From the NCBI RefSeq assembly GCF_900105675.1, contig NZ_LT629786.1, forward strand, positions 2,542,001-2,606,000: a stretch of 64,000 nt of DNA, given 5' to 3'. This document shows, piece after piece, positions 14,301-21,533 of this stretch (the stretch's first letter is position 1; each line of letters begins with the position of its first letter). The notes beneath the pieces were generated by a model. It worked only from the letters and a program-made list of their open reading frames with translations. It did not search any database and was not told where the DNA came from. The position numbers were made by a program, and so were the translations under genes. The DNA is from Pseudomonas synxantha (GTDB taxonomy: Bacteria; Pseudomonadota; Gammaproteobacteria; Pseudomonadales; Pseudomonadaceae).

Positions 14301-15533
14301 CGCGATGTACGGGTCGGCCGCCGGTTCCAGTTTCGCCGCACGCGCTGGGGGCAGTTCCTTGATCTGGGTAACCGGCGACGCCGCGCTGATCGTTTCGATG
14401 ATCGTGCGCCACGGTGACGTCAACGGGCCGCCGGGAGAGTCGGCGGTCTCCTGGGTGAATTGGCTGAAGTAGTAGCTGCGTTCGACATAGGCTACGAACT
14501 GGCTGAAAAACCGCTGGTAGGCCGTGGGGCTTGGATCGCCGGGCTGCAGGCCGTCGCGGGCGGTGAACAGGCGCTTGAACTGCGCGCGCATCTGCTCGGC
14601 GGTATAACGTTTGAGCGGATGCGCCGGGTCGTGAGGGACGTAGAGGATCACCTCGTCGTTGTAGCGGTACTTCTTGCAGATCACGAAGGCCACGCAGCCG
14701 GTCATGCGCTTTCTCATCAAGCCCATGTCGTTGAACCACACCTGTTTATCGCTCATCCACGGGTGGATCTCGCCGTTGATCACCGAGACAATCATCTCGT
14801 GGTCCGCAGGCTCGATGTCACCGCTCACCAGCGCCTGGTCGGCGGCAGCGCGCAGGGTAGCTTTCTGGCTGGAGACGAAGGCGTCACGCAGGGTGCCATC
14901 GGCGGACGCGAAGAACCCCTTGAGGTAATCCTGATACTTGGCCCCCACATCCAGACTGCGGCACAGGCTGAGGAACTCACTGACCGTCAGCGCCAAGGTG
15001 GCAGGCTCGAAGGTGTCAGGGCTCGACGTCTGCACCACAAAGCCGGAACTGGCGTGATAGGCGCCGTCGCGACATTCCCAGGCTTCGAAGTTATGCAAGG
15101 CGGCTTGCAGCATCGGTAACTTGAGCACCTCGAAGGATGCTACCTCCACCTGGAACACGGTTACCTCCAGCGGACGACGCAGGCACAGCAAGGTCTTGTC
15201 GACGTCAACCTCGACCTGGAACTGCGCTTTCAACGCCTCGAGCAGCAAGGGCCGGGCAAAGGTGTCGACGTCCTGGAAGGTCGCCATGCGCTGGTCCAGT
15301 CGCACCTGGGCGATGGCGCTGGCCTTGACGCTGGCATGCATGGATTTACGTTGTTCCAGCGTGGCGCTGGTGTACCAATCCGGCAGCGAGGTGGCCTGTA
15401 CCAACGCCGCCCTGCGAGCGGGTGTGGCATCGACCAGCCACCGGGGCACGGCCTTTTCAAGGAAATCGCCGTGAATACTCAGGGTGGCTGCTGGAGGCTT
15501 GCCAGCGACGGAAAGTGGGGATGAATCGGACAT
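8313..15533 (-). CDS. DUF6543/LRR protein with C-terminal NEL-type E3 ubiquitin ligase domain, 2406 aa
   Basis: This is a candidate effector that would ubiquitinate eukaryotic host proteins. The N-terminal half resembles the dermonecrotic-toxin-like DUF6543 family and has a hydrophobic segment near residues 470-545. Leucine-rich repeats occur in three blocks, at about residues 1215-1385, 1520-1690 and 1850-2000 (for example LTQLDLSFNQLEGG and LRRLDLSHNSL). A Ser/Asp-rich linker follows at about 2054-2081. The C-terminal domain carries the CxD motif of NEL ligases (IpaH/SspH class) in HATCIDGR, with candidate catalytic Cys2185 and Asp2187. The start is preceded by AAGGAG seven to nine bases upstream. 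The protein is far longer than IpaH-type effectors (about 550-800 aa). There is no signal peptide, so the export route is unknown. The ligase call is strong on motif and architecture; target and activity are inferred. Confidence 0.85.
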   Translation of the reverse strand: MSDSSPLSVAGKPPAATLSIHGDFLEKAVPRWLVDATPARRAALVQATSLPDWYTSATLEQRKSMHASVKASAIAQVRLDQRMATFQDVDTFARPLLLEALKAQFQVEVDVDKTLLCLRRPLEVTVFQVEVASFEVLKLPMLQAALHNFEAWECRDGAYHASSGFVVQTSSPDTFEPATLALTVSEFLSLCRSLDVGAKYQDYLKGFFASADGTLRDAFVSSQKATLRAAADQALVSGDIEPADHEMIVSVINGEIHPWMSDKQVWFNDMGLMRKRMTGCVAFVICKKYRYNDEVILYVPHDPAHPLKRYTAEQMRAQFKRLFTARDGLQPGDPSPTAYQRFFSQFVAYVERSYYFSQFTQETADSPGGPLTSPWRTIIETISAASPVTQIKELPPARAAKLEPAADPYIAPSTLTRKGRGPWADNVDLWAYLFDRHRDKVLADARSHAVPTAEVDAKARDAKLAHLLQVGLLGLNLVSMFVPVLGEVMLGVMAAQLLYETFEGSIEWAEGDKRAAKAHLIDVAENLAQLAVMAGVGAGVRRFKAARLEPVIERLSPVTLPNGQTRLWKPDLDGYESAVTLGANTPPNALGQYLVEGKTYIRLGNKPYEQVFDESIKQWRIKHPSDVDAYQPILQSNGRGAWRHSLERPLEWDRLTLLRRMGPVTEGFSDTELIKVADVSGISDNALRKMHVDHAAPPAQLSDALRLFKADTDAGQVIEQLRGTQAIDQRYLYALPLVTELPGWPRARLLEVFEGPELSGRSVKYGSERLRVGATQKASIKISRADVLDGKLPERVLAALDEQEIVGMLGAQGARVKEARPLEFSKQLNEYAQTRKPAIFDSIYTGTEPLPPRVRVLQRNCPGLSEAAAEQVLAHAGPPELKQLDEAHRVPLTLLEEARWYARQGRQTRAYAGLRSDTMASADSRRLALHCLQKLPGWPDDLRLEVRDASPSGSLLDSIGSATAVQLKYLVKKGPHFQAFNERGEALNSVSREGDNFYASLMHALPDEARRGLGVPQVGQSASLQDKLIEFADRYRSETPLLLEPQGRWFRPPVRVNAKLLGYPASGRPLDLRLNLEARARTLYPELSGDQAAAYIRRLRQAGKSDRDIFNALQNCEREYQQLASTLDQWVGQAPTTYASWSTAPDNTAYLHRAQVAQLLKAIWARAPLVGEVQHADRLSLVINDPLPPLTADFSHIRELSVGGRGMTDANSNAFLTRFPNVRTLSIGENGRFWGPTADGKPALTSLPQAVSEMRQLSRLKFKTDALSLAPDFASKLQALTALEELHIDCAGFSPTALNNLDLSALVQLKQLKFDAPHALSRWPAYVEQLPRLERLDLSNTAISALPPSLYSGHERLWAGLSLDWAKFPPQAFKPAYEYIKDYQGEQGNLMDLQQMVSDYIKGQLGAMARKNQPITLALHEKLLASAPTPQARFAAIEKLSAEYDRVFESFYYPPVSATQSFRLRSASWQVGPAAELVNVLEANWWGAVAQRYGLPANVSVLELPGADTYSVPPGTPIELPPLPAGSFEHVRTLRLRWSGQSAEQTRGFIRAFSGTQTLELKSHRLNEIPIAQGDLPALTQLDLSFNQLEGGPQVLAQLNALQNLELLDLSHNPLNQLDVSALTRLKALNLRATQLQAWPTGAEGLPQLAWLDLRDNQLPTLPIRVLENDAVLMKLDLAGNRFTPTGEDSLQSARQRVENTQGLPAGALARFEQQGRSQAFAPPHASVSMAGYLLPMPRPFAGPAGAPGYTARLQRLNPALTEELALQRLAQLRSAGMGESQVDAQLTAWHQAHDTLLRQLNGWLYTRELRGQDLSAVAQERRLVALKIRQAWQNGLSDDAGTELSLHGLQVNDLPRLSTPLYHVHTLDLTGVRFSEQSAEGFLDSFPALRRLVLSGNQLTTLPLAVQRLNQLEQLELAANALSDPEPLYPLLGNEGLRRLDLSHNSLRMFNPSTFGRLEALYLNYNTVANWPSAALTAPALHTLDLSGNALTSFAYSLLDGRHEELVTGTDLVDNHQLSLNALRLMRAYSDSHLGGGGVMGLTREEIDTRIAALESDSDSGSGSSSGSDSDSDGDSGDSGDDAYAPLEIILDPAADTSEAALATWLVNVPEPLAAARREVWVQLSQEPGHAPFFHLLAQLRHTPEYEYTRADFTRRVWAVIDAAVSSAQQREPLFVASQTHATCIDGRILTFSAMEVLVFEENVLRGVPGDELRLRGQRLLNLSRQLFRLDRVDSLAEANAKGMDRAEVRLHYRVGMTRSWPDGLELPGQPSYMAFATPISGPELLQARTEILAAEASEAFYESLLARDYWLSYLRERHGQAFEALEENARRRQEALEDEYSARQSGTESQERYEVALNLLEIELGSARAQKLLELSRQEVQEVSAGAAPTPRPASPQPGPSSRH

Positions 15534-15691
15534 GCGGTCACTCCTTTGAATTGAAGTGACAGCACATCACCGCGGGGTCCATGGACGGTGGTGCATACAT
15601 AAGAGTGCAACCGGCTACAGCAGGCATGCAACGCCACCCTGCCCCAGGCATTGTCTATGCTCTAGAGAACGCTGCACCTGACGAGGTTCTC

Positions 15692-15910
15692 ATGAGCGAT
15701 CCAGTCGACAACAAACCACCGACCTTCTGGCAAATGCTCCACAGTGTCATGGCCGCCGCCTTCGGCGTGCAAAGCGGCAAGAACCGCGCCCGCGACTTTA
15801 CCCATGGCAAACCCAGCCATTTTGTGGTGCTGGGCATCCTGTTCACCGTGATATTTGCCTTGACGCTGTTCGGCATCGTCAAGCTGGTGCTGCACCTGGC
15901 CGGCGTTTAG
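15692..15910 (+). CDS. DUF2970 small membrane protein, 72 aa
   Basis: This small conserved protein of unknown function has a soluble N-terminus (FWQMLHSVMAAAFGVQSG) and one C-terminal transmembrane helix (VVLGILFTVIFALTLFGIV). The length and the N-terminal pattern fit the DUF2970 family. The ATG at 15692 was chosen over an in-frame upstream start at 15581 because ACGAGG lies about six bases before it and the upstream extension has no family character. Its stop overlaps the stop of the convergent binding-protein gene by four bases. Confidence 0.8.
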   Translation: MSDPVDNKPPTFWQMLHSVMAAAFGVQSGKNRARDFTHGKPSHFVVLGILFTVIFALTLFGIVKLVLHLAGV

Positions 15911-16974
15911 CGCAGCAGCAGTTGCAGGCTGAACGGGTAACGGTAGGACGCCGGCTTACCGACGGCCGACAGTGCGCGAAAATCCACGGGGAGCGTGGGC
16001 GCCAACAAGCGTTTTGCCTGGTCGGTATCAATCAGCTGGAACAACGCTTGCTGGCGGTCGCGCCCACCGTGGGCGTCGATAGCGACGCCCTTGGCATCGT
16101 CATGGATCAGCACCATGGCCCAGCCGCCAAGGGTGAAATGGCCTGCGACCAAGGTGGTGAGTCGCCCCTGCAGGCGTGCCTGCAAAATATCCGGCGAGCT
16201 GTTGACCGCGCTGAACAACACCGCCTGGCCCGGCACCCGCCCACTGTCGTGCAGCGCCCGCATGGCACCCAACGCCATCTCATCGTTGGCCGACCACACC
16301 AGCGCCGCCTGCGGGTAGCGCTTGAACAGTTGCGTGGCTTGCTCGAAGGCGCGTTGGCGGCTCCATTCCCCGTAGACCAACTGGCGCAGGCGGACTTCAG
16401 GATGCTCGGCCAAGGCCCGGTACAAGCCTTGTTCACGCAACCGTGCAGCGGGGGTGTTCTTGGCCCCGGAAAAAGCCAGCAGATCGAGGGATTGACCCGG
16501 CGCCACCGGGCCGTGTTGACGCAGCAGGTCGGTGAGCATCAGGTAGCCGGCCTGTTCGTCGTCCGCCACGAGGCTGGCGACCCAACCGCTATCAGCCCGC
16601 GCATCCAGCAGTTGCTTTTGATCGGCGGTCAACGCGTTATTCACGATCACCAGCTTGACCCCACTGCCCTGGGCCATGCGCAAAATCTGCGGGGCAACGT
16701 ATTGCTCGTTGACCAGCACCAGGTAGTCGGGCCGCTCGCTGCCTTGCAACGCTTCGCGAGCCTGTGCCAACGTGTTAAAGGCCTCGCGCTCGGAATAACG
16801 CACGCGCAAATCCAGGCCGAGGTCCTTGGCAGCGGCCTGCATGAATTGCGCATAGCTGACCCAGAAGGTTTCGGTAGACGTGCCTGGGTTGAGAAACACC
16901 ACCGACGCCGCCTGGGCCATCGCCCCGTGCGCCGATACTGCCAGCCACGCACACGCAATCAACACCTTCAACAT
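15907..16974 (-). CDS. Periplasmic substrate-binding protein (sugar-binding/LacI-like fold), 355 aa
   Basis: The protein has a clear signal peptide (MLKVLIACAWLAVSAHGAMA, cleavage after AMA or AQA) followed by a two-lobed periplasmic binding fold. VVFLNPGTSTETFWVSYAQF, VIVNNALTADQK and VWSANDEMALGAMRAL resemble the sugar-binding group of ABC transporter receptors. No permease or ATPase gene is adjacent, so it is either an orphan receptor or a sensor partner encoded elsewhere. The ligand cannot be deduced. It converges on the DUF2970 gene with a four-base stop overlap. Confidence 0.75.
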   Translation of the reverse strand: MLKVLIACAWLAVSAHGAMAQAASVVFLNPGTSTETFWVSYAQFMQAAAKDLGLDLRVRYSEREAFNTLAQAREALQGSERPDYLVLVNEQYVAPQILRMAQGSGVKLVIVNNALTADQKQLLDARADSGWVASLVADDEQAGYLMLTDLLRQHGPVAPGQSLDLLAFSGAKNTPAARLREQGLYRALAEHPEVRLRQLVYGEWSRQRAFEQATQLFKRYPQAALVWSANDEMALGAMRALHDSGRVPGQAVLFSAVNSSPDILQARLQGRLTTLVAGHFTLGGWAMVLIHDDAKGVAIDAHGGRDRQQALFQLIDTDQAKRLLAPTLPVDFRALSAVGKPASYRYPFSLQLLLR

Positions 16975-17052
16975 GGTTGTTCGAGCCTGAAAAATGGATC
17001 GCTATGATAGTGGCAATCCGACAGCCGATCGAGGCTCAATCGACCCTCTTTG

Positions 17053-17166
17053 TTACTGGTGGCTGACCCAGAACACGGCGGTCCCGACTACCAGGATGAT
17101 CAGGAATAGAATGGCCCAGGCATCCACGGTACTGTCAGGTTTACGGGCTTTGGTGGAATTGCTCAT
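17053..17166 (-). CDS. 37-aa single-pass membrane peptide
   Basis: The short frame reads MSNSTKARKPDSTVDAW, then a hydrophobic helix (AILFLIILVVGTAVFWVS) and a short HQ tail. A GAGG ribosome-binding site lies seven bases upstream of the ATG. The composition (basic soluble head, one transmembrane segment) and the proper ribosome-binding site make it a credible small protein despite its size. Its function is unknown. It lies upstream of, and divergent from, cysI. Confidence 0.6.
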   Translation of the reverse strand: MSNSTKARKPDSTVDAWAILFLIILVVGTAVFWVSHQ

Positions 17167-17311
17167 TGCATCGCCTCTTGTCGGTTTTATAGGTGACGGC
17201 ACTAAGACTCGACCACAGTAAAGATCATGATTGCCCGCATGACAAATGTGGGTATCACGATAACAGTTCTCATTAGTCAGTTTGGTTATTTACATATACC
17301 CAAACATCACT

Positions 17312-17329
17312 TTTGCGCATATACGCAAA
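17312..17329. promoter_or_regulatory. Dyad TTTGCG-N6-CGCAAA upstream of cysI
   Basis: A perfect 6-bp dyad with a 6-base centre lies 70 bases before the cysI start, in an AT-rich stretch (17270-17330) that should hold the cysI promoter. It could be an operator. I cannot assign a regulator; CysB or a FinR-type LysR protein would be the natural candidates. Confidence 0.35.
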
Positions 17330-17399
17330 CTGGTATCGTGCGCCGGCTCCGTTGGGAGTGCGCGGCCGTGCGCGCAGATTTGCCGAGAACAGGACCTAT

Positions 17400-19058
17400 A
17401 TGTACGTATACGACGAATACGATCAGCGCATCATCGAGGACCGCGTCAAGCAGTTCCGTGATCAGACCCGACGCTACTTAGCAGGTGAACTGAGCGAAGA
17501 AGAGTTCCGCCCTCTGCGCCTGCAAAATGGCCTTTATGTCCAGCGTTTTGCGCCGATGCTGCGGGTCGCCGTGCCCTATGGCCAACTGACTTCGCGCCAG
17601 GCGCGAATGATGGCCAAGATCGCCCGCGACTTCGACAAAGGCTACGCCCACATCAGTACCCGCCAGAACGTGCAGTTCAACTGGCCTGCCCTGGAGGACG
17701 TGCCGGACATTCTGGCTGAACTGGCCACCGTGCAGATGCACGCCATTCAGACCAGCGGTAACTGCCTGCGCAACGTGACCACCGACCAGTTTGCCGGCGT
17801 CGCTGCCGACGAACTGATCGACCCACGGCCCTGGTGTGAAATCGTGCGCCAGTGGACCACCTTCCACCCGGAATTCGCCTACCTGCCGCGCAAGTTCAAG
17901 ATCGCCATCAACGGCTCGACCTCCGACCGTGCGGCCATCGAAGTGCACGATATCGGCCTGGAGCCGGTGCACAACGCAGCCGGCGAGCTGGGTTTCCGCG
18001 TGTTGGTGGGGGGCGGCCTCGGACGTACCCCGGTGGTCGGCGCGTTTATCAACGAGTTCCTGCCGTGGCAGGACCTGTTGAGCTACCTGGATGCGATTTT
18101 GCGGGTCTACAACCGCTATGGCCGTCGCGACAACAAATACAAGGCCCGGATCAAGATCCTGGTCAAGGCGCTGACCCCTGAGGTATTCGCCCAGAAAGTC
18201 GACGCCGAGATGGAACACCTGCGCGGCGGCCAGACCACCCTGACCGAAGCCGAAGTGCACCGCGTGGCCAAGCATTTCGTCGACCCTGAGTACAAGGCCC
18301 TGGCCAACCAGGATGCCGAGCTGGCCGCACTCGACCAGCAGCACCCAGGCTTCGCCCGCTGGCGCACGCGCAATACACTGGCGCACAAGAAGCCGGGCTA
18401 CGTCGCCGTGACGCTGTCACTGAAACCCACCGGCGTTGCCCCTGGGGATATCACCGATAAGCAACTGGATGCCGTCGCTGACCTCGCCGAGCGCTACAGC
18501 TTCGGCCAGCTGCGCACCTCCCACGAGCAGAACATCATTCTCGCGGACGTTGAACAAAGCCAACTGTTCACCCTATGGGGCGAGTTGCGCGAAGGCGGTT
18601 TCGCCACGCCGAACATTGGCCTATTGACCGATATCATCTGCTGCCCGGGCGGCGACTTCTGCTCCCTGGCCAACGCCAAGTCGATCCCGATTGCCGAATC
18701 GATCCAGCGCCGTTTCGACGACCTGGACTACCTGTTCGACATCGGCGAGCTGGACCTGAACATCTCCGGTTGCATGAACGCCTGTGGTCACCACCACGTC
18801 GGCCACATCGGCATCCTGGGCGTGGACAAGAAAGGCGAGGAATTCTACCAAGTGTCCCTGGGTGGCAGCGCCAGCCGCGATGCGAGCCTGGGCAAGATCC
18901 TCGGCCCATCCTTTGCCCAGGAAGCCATGCCGGAGGTGATCGGCAAGCTGATCGACGTGTACATCGAACAGCGCACCGAAGATGAGCGTTTCATCGACAC
19001 CTACCAACGCATCGGCATCGACCTGTTCAAGGAGCGCGTCTATGCAGCGAATCATTAA
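17400..19058 (+). CDS. cysI: Sulfite reductase hemoprotein (nitrite/sulfite reductase family), 552 aa
   Basis: This enzyme performs the six-electron reduction of sulfite to sulfide for cysteine synthesis, using siroheme and a [4Fe-4S] cluster. The cluster ligands are visible as Cys415 and Cys421 (CCPGGDFC) and Cys458 and Cys462 (SGCMNAC), the Cys-X5-Cys...Cys-X3-Cys pattern of the family. Both ferredoxin-like halves are complete. The ATG at 17400 (MYVYDEYDQRIIEDRV) was preferred over an in-frame ATG at 17313 because it matches the usual Pseudomonas start and AGGA lies about seven bases upstream. The gene overlaps the following DUF934 gene by 17 bases, so the two are probably co-translated. 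No flavoprotein subunit gene is adjacent, which fits ferredoxin-dependent enzymes. Confidence 0.93.
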   Translation: MYVYDEYDQRIIEDRVKQFRDQTRRYLAGELSEEEFRPLRLQNGLYVQRFAPMLRVAVPYGQLTSRQARMMAKIARDFDKGYAHISTRQNVQFNWPALEDVPDILAELATVQMHAIQTSGNCLRNVTTDQFAGVAADELIDPRPWCEIVRQWTTFHPEFAYLPRKFKIAINGSTSDRAAIEVHDIGLEPVHNAAGELGFRVLVGGGLGRTPVVGAFINEFLPWQDLLSYLDAILRVYNRYGRRDNKYKARIKILVKALTPEVFAQKVDAEMEHLRGGQTTLTEAEVHRVAKHFVDPEYKALANQDAELAALDQQHPGFARWRTRNTLAHKKPGYVAVTLSLKPTGVAPGDITDKQLDAVADLAERYSFGQLRTSHEQNIILADVEQSQLFTLWGELREGGFATPNIGLLTDIICCPGGDFCSLANAKSIPIAESIQRRFDDLDYLFDIGELDLNISGCMNACGHHHVGHIGILGVDKKGEEFYQVSLGGSASRDASLGKILGPSFAQEAMPEVIGKLIDVYIEQRTEDERFIDTYQRIGIDLFKERVYAANH

Positions 19059-19536
19059 GAACAACGAAGTCGTCGACGAAACCTGGCACCTGCTGCCCAA
19101 GGACGCGAGCTTCGACGGCATCTCCAACTGCGACGACCTGATCGTGCCGTTGGCCCTGTGGCGCGAACACGGCCACGCTCTCAAGGCCCGCGACGGCGGC
19201 CTGGGCGTGTGGCTGGACGCCGATGAAGAAGCCGAGGAAATCGGTGACGATGTGGAACACTTCCAGGTCATCGCCCTGAACTTCCCGGCCTTCACCGACG
19301 GGCGCAACTACTCCAACGCCCGCCTGCTGCGTGACCGTTATGGCTACAAGGGTGAATTGCGCGCGATTGGCGACGTGTTGCGTGACCAGCTGTTCTACCT
19401 GCGCCGTTGCGGGTTCGATGCCTTCGCCTTGCGCGCCGACAAAGACCCGTATGAAGCCTTGGAAAGCCTCAAGGACTTCTCGGTGACCTATCAGGCCGCC
19501 ACCGACGAGCCGCGGCCGCTGTTCCGCCGACGCTGA
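19042..19536 (+). CDS. DUF934 protein, sulfite reductase partner gene, 164 aa
   Basis: This conserved protein starts inside the end of cysI and almost always accompanies this type of sulfite reductase in proteobacteria. FPAFTDGRNYSNARLLRDRY and LRRCGFDAFAL are typical DUF934 segments. There is no signal peptide or membrane helix. The molecular role is not established; the overlap with cysI suggests a function in sulfite reduction. A REP pair follows its stop and may stabilise the 3' end of the transcript. Confidence 0.85.
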   Translation: MQRIIKNNEVVDETWHLLPKDASFDGISNCDDLIVPLALWREHGHALKARDGGLGVWLDADEEAEEIGDDVEHFQVIALNFPAFTDGRNYSNARLLRDRYGYKGELRAIGDVLRDQLFYLRRCGFDAFALRADKDPYEALESLKDFSVTYQAATDEPRPLFRRR

Positions 19537-19545
19537 GTATCAAAT

Positions 19546-19635
19546 TGTGGGAGGGGGCTTGCCCCCGATGACGGAGTACCAGTCAACAGATTCGTTGGCT
19601 GATCCACCGCTATCGGGGGCAAGCCCCCTCCGACA
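19546..19635. repeat. REP pair (BIME-like)
   Basis: Two inverted copies of a GTGGGAGGGGGCTTGCCCC type repeat flank about 40 bases. The right copy is the reverse complement and ends in CCCCCTCCGACA. It lies between the convergent ends of the cysI-DUF934 operon and the merR gene. The same unit recurs at 29026, 38994, 43568 and, as a single copy, 51161. Confidence 0.85.
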
Positions 19636-19638
19636 TGT

Positions 19639-20043
19639 TCAGGAGCCGGTTTGGATCGATTCCAGCACCCGCTTGTGCCCCATCGAGCAGGGCACACCTT
19701 CCGGCTGCGCCCGCACCGCATCGATCACCCCCAGCAACTGTGCCTTGCTGTGGGCCAATTGCGTCTGCATCACCTCGATCTGCGCCACCTTGCGCTCCAA
19801 TGCCTCAATCAACTCATCGCGCTTGTGCGCCCCCGGCGCGGGCATCAATGCCTTGAGCTCCTGCAAGGTAAACCCGGCCTGCTGCGCGCTCTGGATCAGT
19901 TGCAAGGTCTGCAATGCCTCGGGGGCGTAGCGCCGATAACCGTTGGCCTGACGCCCGACCTGGCTAATCAACCCTTGAGCCTCATAAAAACGGATACGCG
20001 AGGCCGCCAACCCGCTCTGCTTCGCCAACTCACCAATATTCAT
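19639..20043 (-). CDS. MerR-family transcriptional regulator, 134 aa
   Basis: The protein has an N-terminal winged helix typical of MerR (MNIGELAKQSGLAASRIRFYE, GYRRY) and then a dimerisation coiled coil (LIEALERKVAQIEVMQTQLA). One cysteine near the C-terminus (GVPCSMGH) is not in the spacing of metal sensors such as CueR, so the signal is unknown and could be an electrophile or redox stress. The ATG at 20043 is used; a GTG one codon earlier is an alternative. It is divergent from an Old Yellow Enzyme gene whose promoter carries a MerR-type operator, so that enzyme is its likely target. Confidence 0.88.
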   Translation of the reverse strand: MNIGELAKQSGLAASRIRFYEAQGLISQVGRQANGYRRYAPEALQTLQLIQSAQQAGFTLQELKALMPAPGAHKRDELIEALERKVAQIEVMQTQLAHSKAQLLGVIDAVRAQPEGVPCSMGHKRVLESIQTGS

Positions 20044-20055
20044 CACAGCGCCCGC

Positions 20056-20086
20056 TTGACATTAAAGTTAACTTTAAGCTTAGCCT
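20056..20086 (+). promoter_or_regulatory. MerR-type promoter with 19-bp spacer and 16-bp palindromic operator
   Basis: A -35 TTGACA (20056-20061) and a weak -10 TAGCCT (20081-20086) are separated by 19 bases, the overlong spacing that MerR proteins correct by twisting DNA. The spacer holds a perfect 16-bp palindrome, TTAAAGTTAACTTTAA (20062-20077). It faces the ene-reductase gene. Activation by the adjacent MerR protein is inferred from this geometry. Confidence 0.75.
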
Positions 20087-20114
20087 GAGGCCTCCCCTGC
20101 TCAGGAGTCAACTC

Positions 20115-21338
20115 ATGTCACCTTTTGAAGCCTTGCAACTGCCCAACGGTCAGGTCATCGCCAATCGCATCGCCAAGGCCGCAATGGAGGAGAATATGGC
20201 GGATACCGATCAGGCGCCGTCCCGCGAATTGAAGCAGTTGTACACGGCCTGGGCGGATGGCCTGCCCGGTCTGCTATTGACCGGCAACGTGATGATCGAC
20301 CGCCGCGCGATGACCGGCCCCGGCGGCGTGGTCCTGGAAGACGAACAACATCTGGACCGTTTTCGCGAATGGGCCGATGTGGCACGAAATAAAGATGTGC
20401 ACTTTTGGGTACAGCTCAGCCATCCGGGGCGCCAGACTCCCGCCAACCTGCGCCAGCAAGCCCTGGCGCCTTCCGCTGTCGCACTCGATCTGGGTGGCTT
20501 TTCGAGGATGTTCGCCAAACCCAAGGCCATGACCGAGGCCGACATCGAGGAGGTGATCCAGCGCTTCGCCATCAGCGCACGCCTGGTCGAGAAAGCCGGG
20601 TTTACCGGGGTGCAGATCCACGGTGCCCACGGCTACTTGCTGAGTCAGTTTCTCTCGCCGCTGAGCAACCAACGCACCGACCGTTGGGGCGGCCCGCTGG
20701 AAAACCGCGCGCGCTTACTGCTGGAGGTGGTCCAGGCCGTGCGCGACAGCGTCAGCCCTGCCTTTTGCGTGGCGGTAAAGCTCAATTCAGCGGACTTCCA
20801 GTGTGGCGGCTTTGATGAAACCGATGCCCGCGCGGTGGTGGAGATGCTCAATACACTGCCCATCGATTTGCTCGAACTGTCCGGCGGCAGCTACGAAGCA
20901 CCGGCCATGCAGGGTGAAGCGCGGGACGGTCGCACCCTGGCCCGTGAAGCGTACTTCCTGGAATTTGCCAGCGAAATCGCCGCCATCGCGACCATGCCGG
21001 TGATGGTCACTGGCGGCATTCGGCGCCTGCCAGTAGTGCAGCAGGTGCTCGACAGCGGCATCGCCATGGCTGGCATCGCCACAGCCCTGACGCTGGAGCC
21101 GCAGTTGATTCAACATTGGCGCCAAGGTCGCGACCCCAACCCGCAACTCAAGCCGACCAGCTGGAAACGCAAGCCCCTGGCCGCCCTTGCGACCCTGGCC
21201 GTGGTACGTGACCAGATGCGCCGCCTGAGCCGTGAACGCCTGCCCAACCCAAAGGCCGCGCCCTGGCTGGCGTTGGCATGCGACCAATGGTTTCTTGCCC
21301 GGCGTACGCGGCAATACCGTGCTTCTGTCAAGTTGTAG
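20115..21338 (+). CDS. NADH:flavin oxidoreductase, Old Yellow Enzyme family, 407 aa
   Basis: This is an FMN-dependent ene-reductase-type enzyme with a TIM-barrel fold. The family core is clear: WVQLSHPGRQTP, VQIHGAHGYLLSQFLSP (substrate-binding His169 and His172) and RTDRWGGPLENRARLLLEV. AGGAG lies eight bases before the ATG. Substrates may be electrophilic enones or nitro compounds, by family analogy. The gene is controlled by a MerR-style promoter, so it probably belongs to an electrophile-response or detoxification unit with the divergent regulator. Confidence 0.9.
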   Translation: MSPFEALQLPNGQVIANRIAKAAMEENMADTDQAPSRELKQLYTAWADGLPGLLLTGNVMIDRRAMTGPGGVVLEDEQHLDRFREWADVARNKDVHFWVQLSHPGRQTPANLRQQALAPSAVALDLGGFSRMFAKPKAMTEADIEEVIQRFAISARLVEKAGFTGVQIHGAHGYLLSQFLSPLSNQRTDRWGGPLENRARLLLEVVQAVRDSVSPAFCVAVKLNSADFQCGGFDETDARAVVEMLNTLPIDLLELSGGSYEAPAMQGEARDGRTLAREAYFLEFASEIAAIATMPVMVTGGIRRLPVVQQVLDSGIAMAGIATALTLEPQLIQHWRQGRDPNPQLKPTSWKRKPLAALATLAVVRDQMRRLSRERLPNPKAAPWLALACDQWFLARRTRQYRASVKL

Positions 21339-21533
21339 CGAGTAAGCAAAACTGTGCTGTCTGACTCTCCCAGAGACATCACTGAAACTTCATTCAACGA
21401 AATCCAGTTAAACGCATTGCAAAAGAGATATTTCTTACATCCAAGAACCACGAAACGTGGCGAACCCGTCCGACATGACATCGCATAACCCTGAAGTTTC
21501 TAATAGCAGTACTTTTAGAGCAGGGTTTGCCCA

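Noticed and set aside
19546..19635. Repeated GC-rich units as a possible CRISPR array
   Set aside because: There are only two inverted copies per site, no direct repeats with regular spacers, and no cas genes; they are REP pairs.
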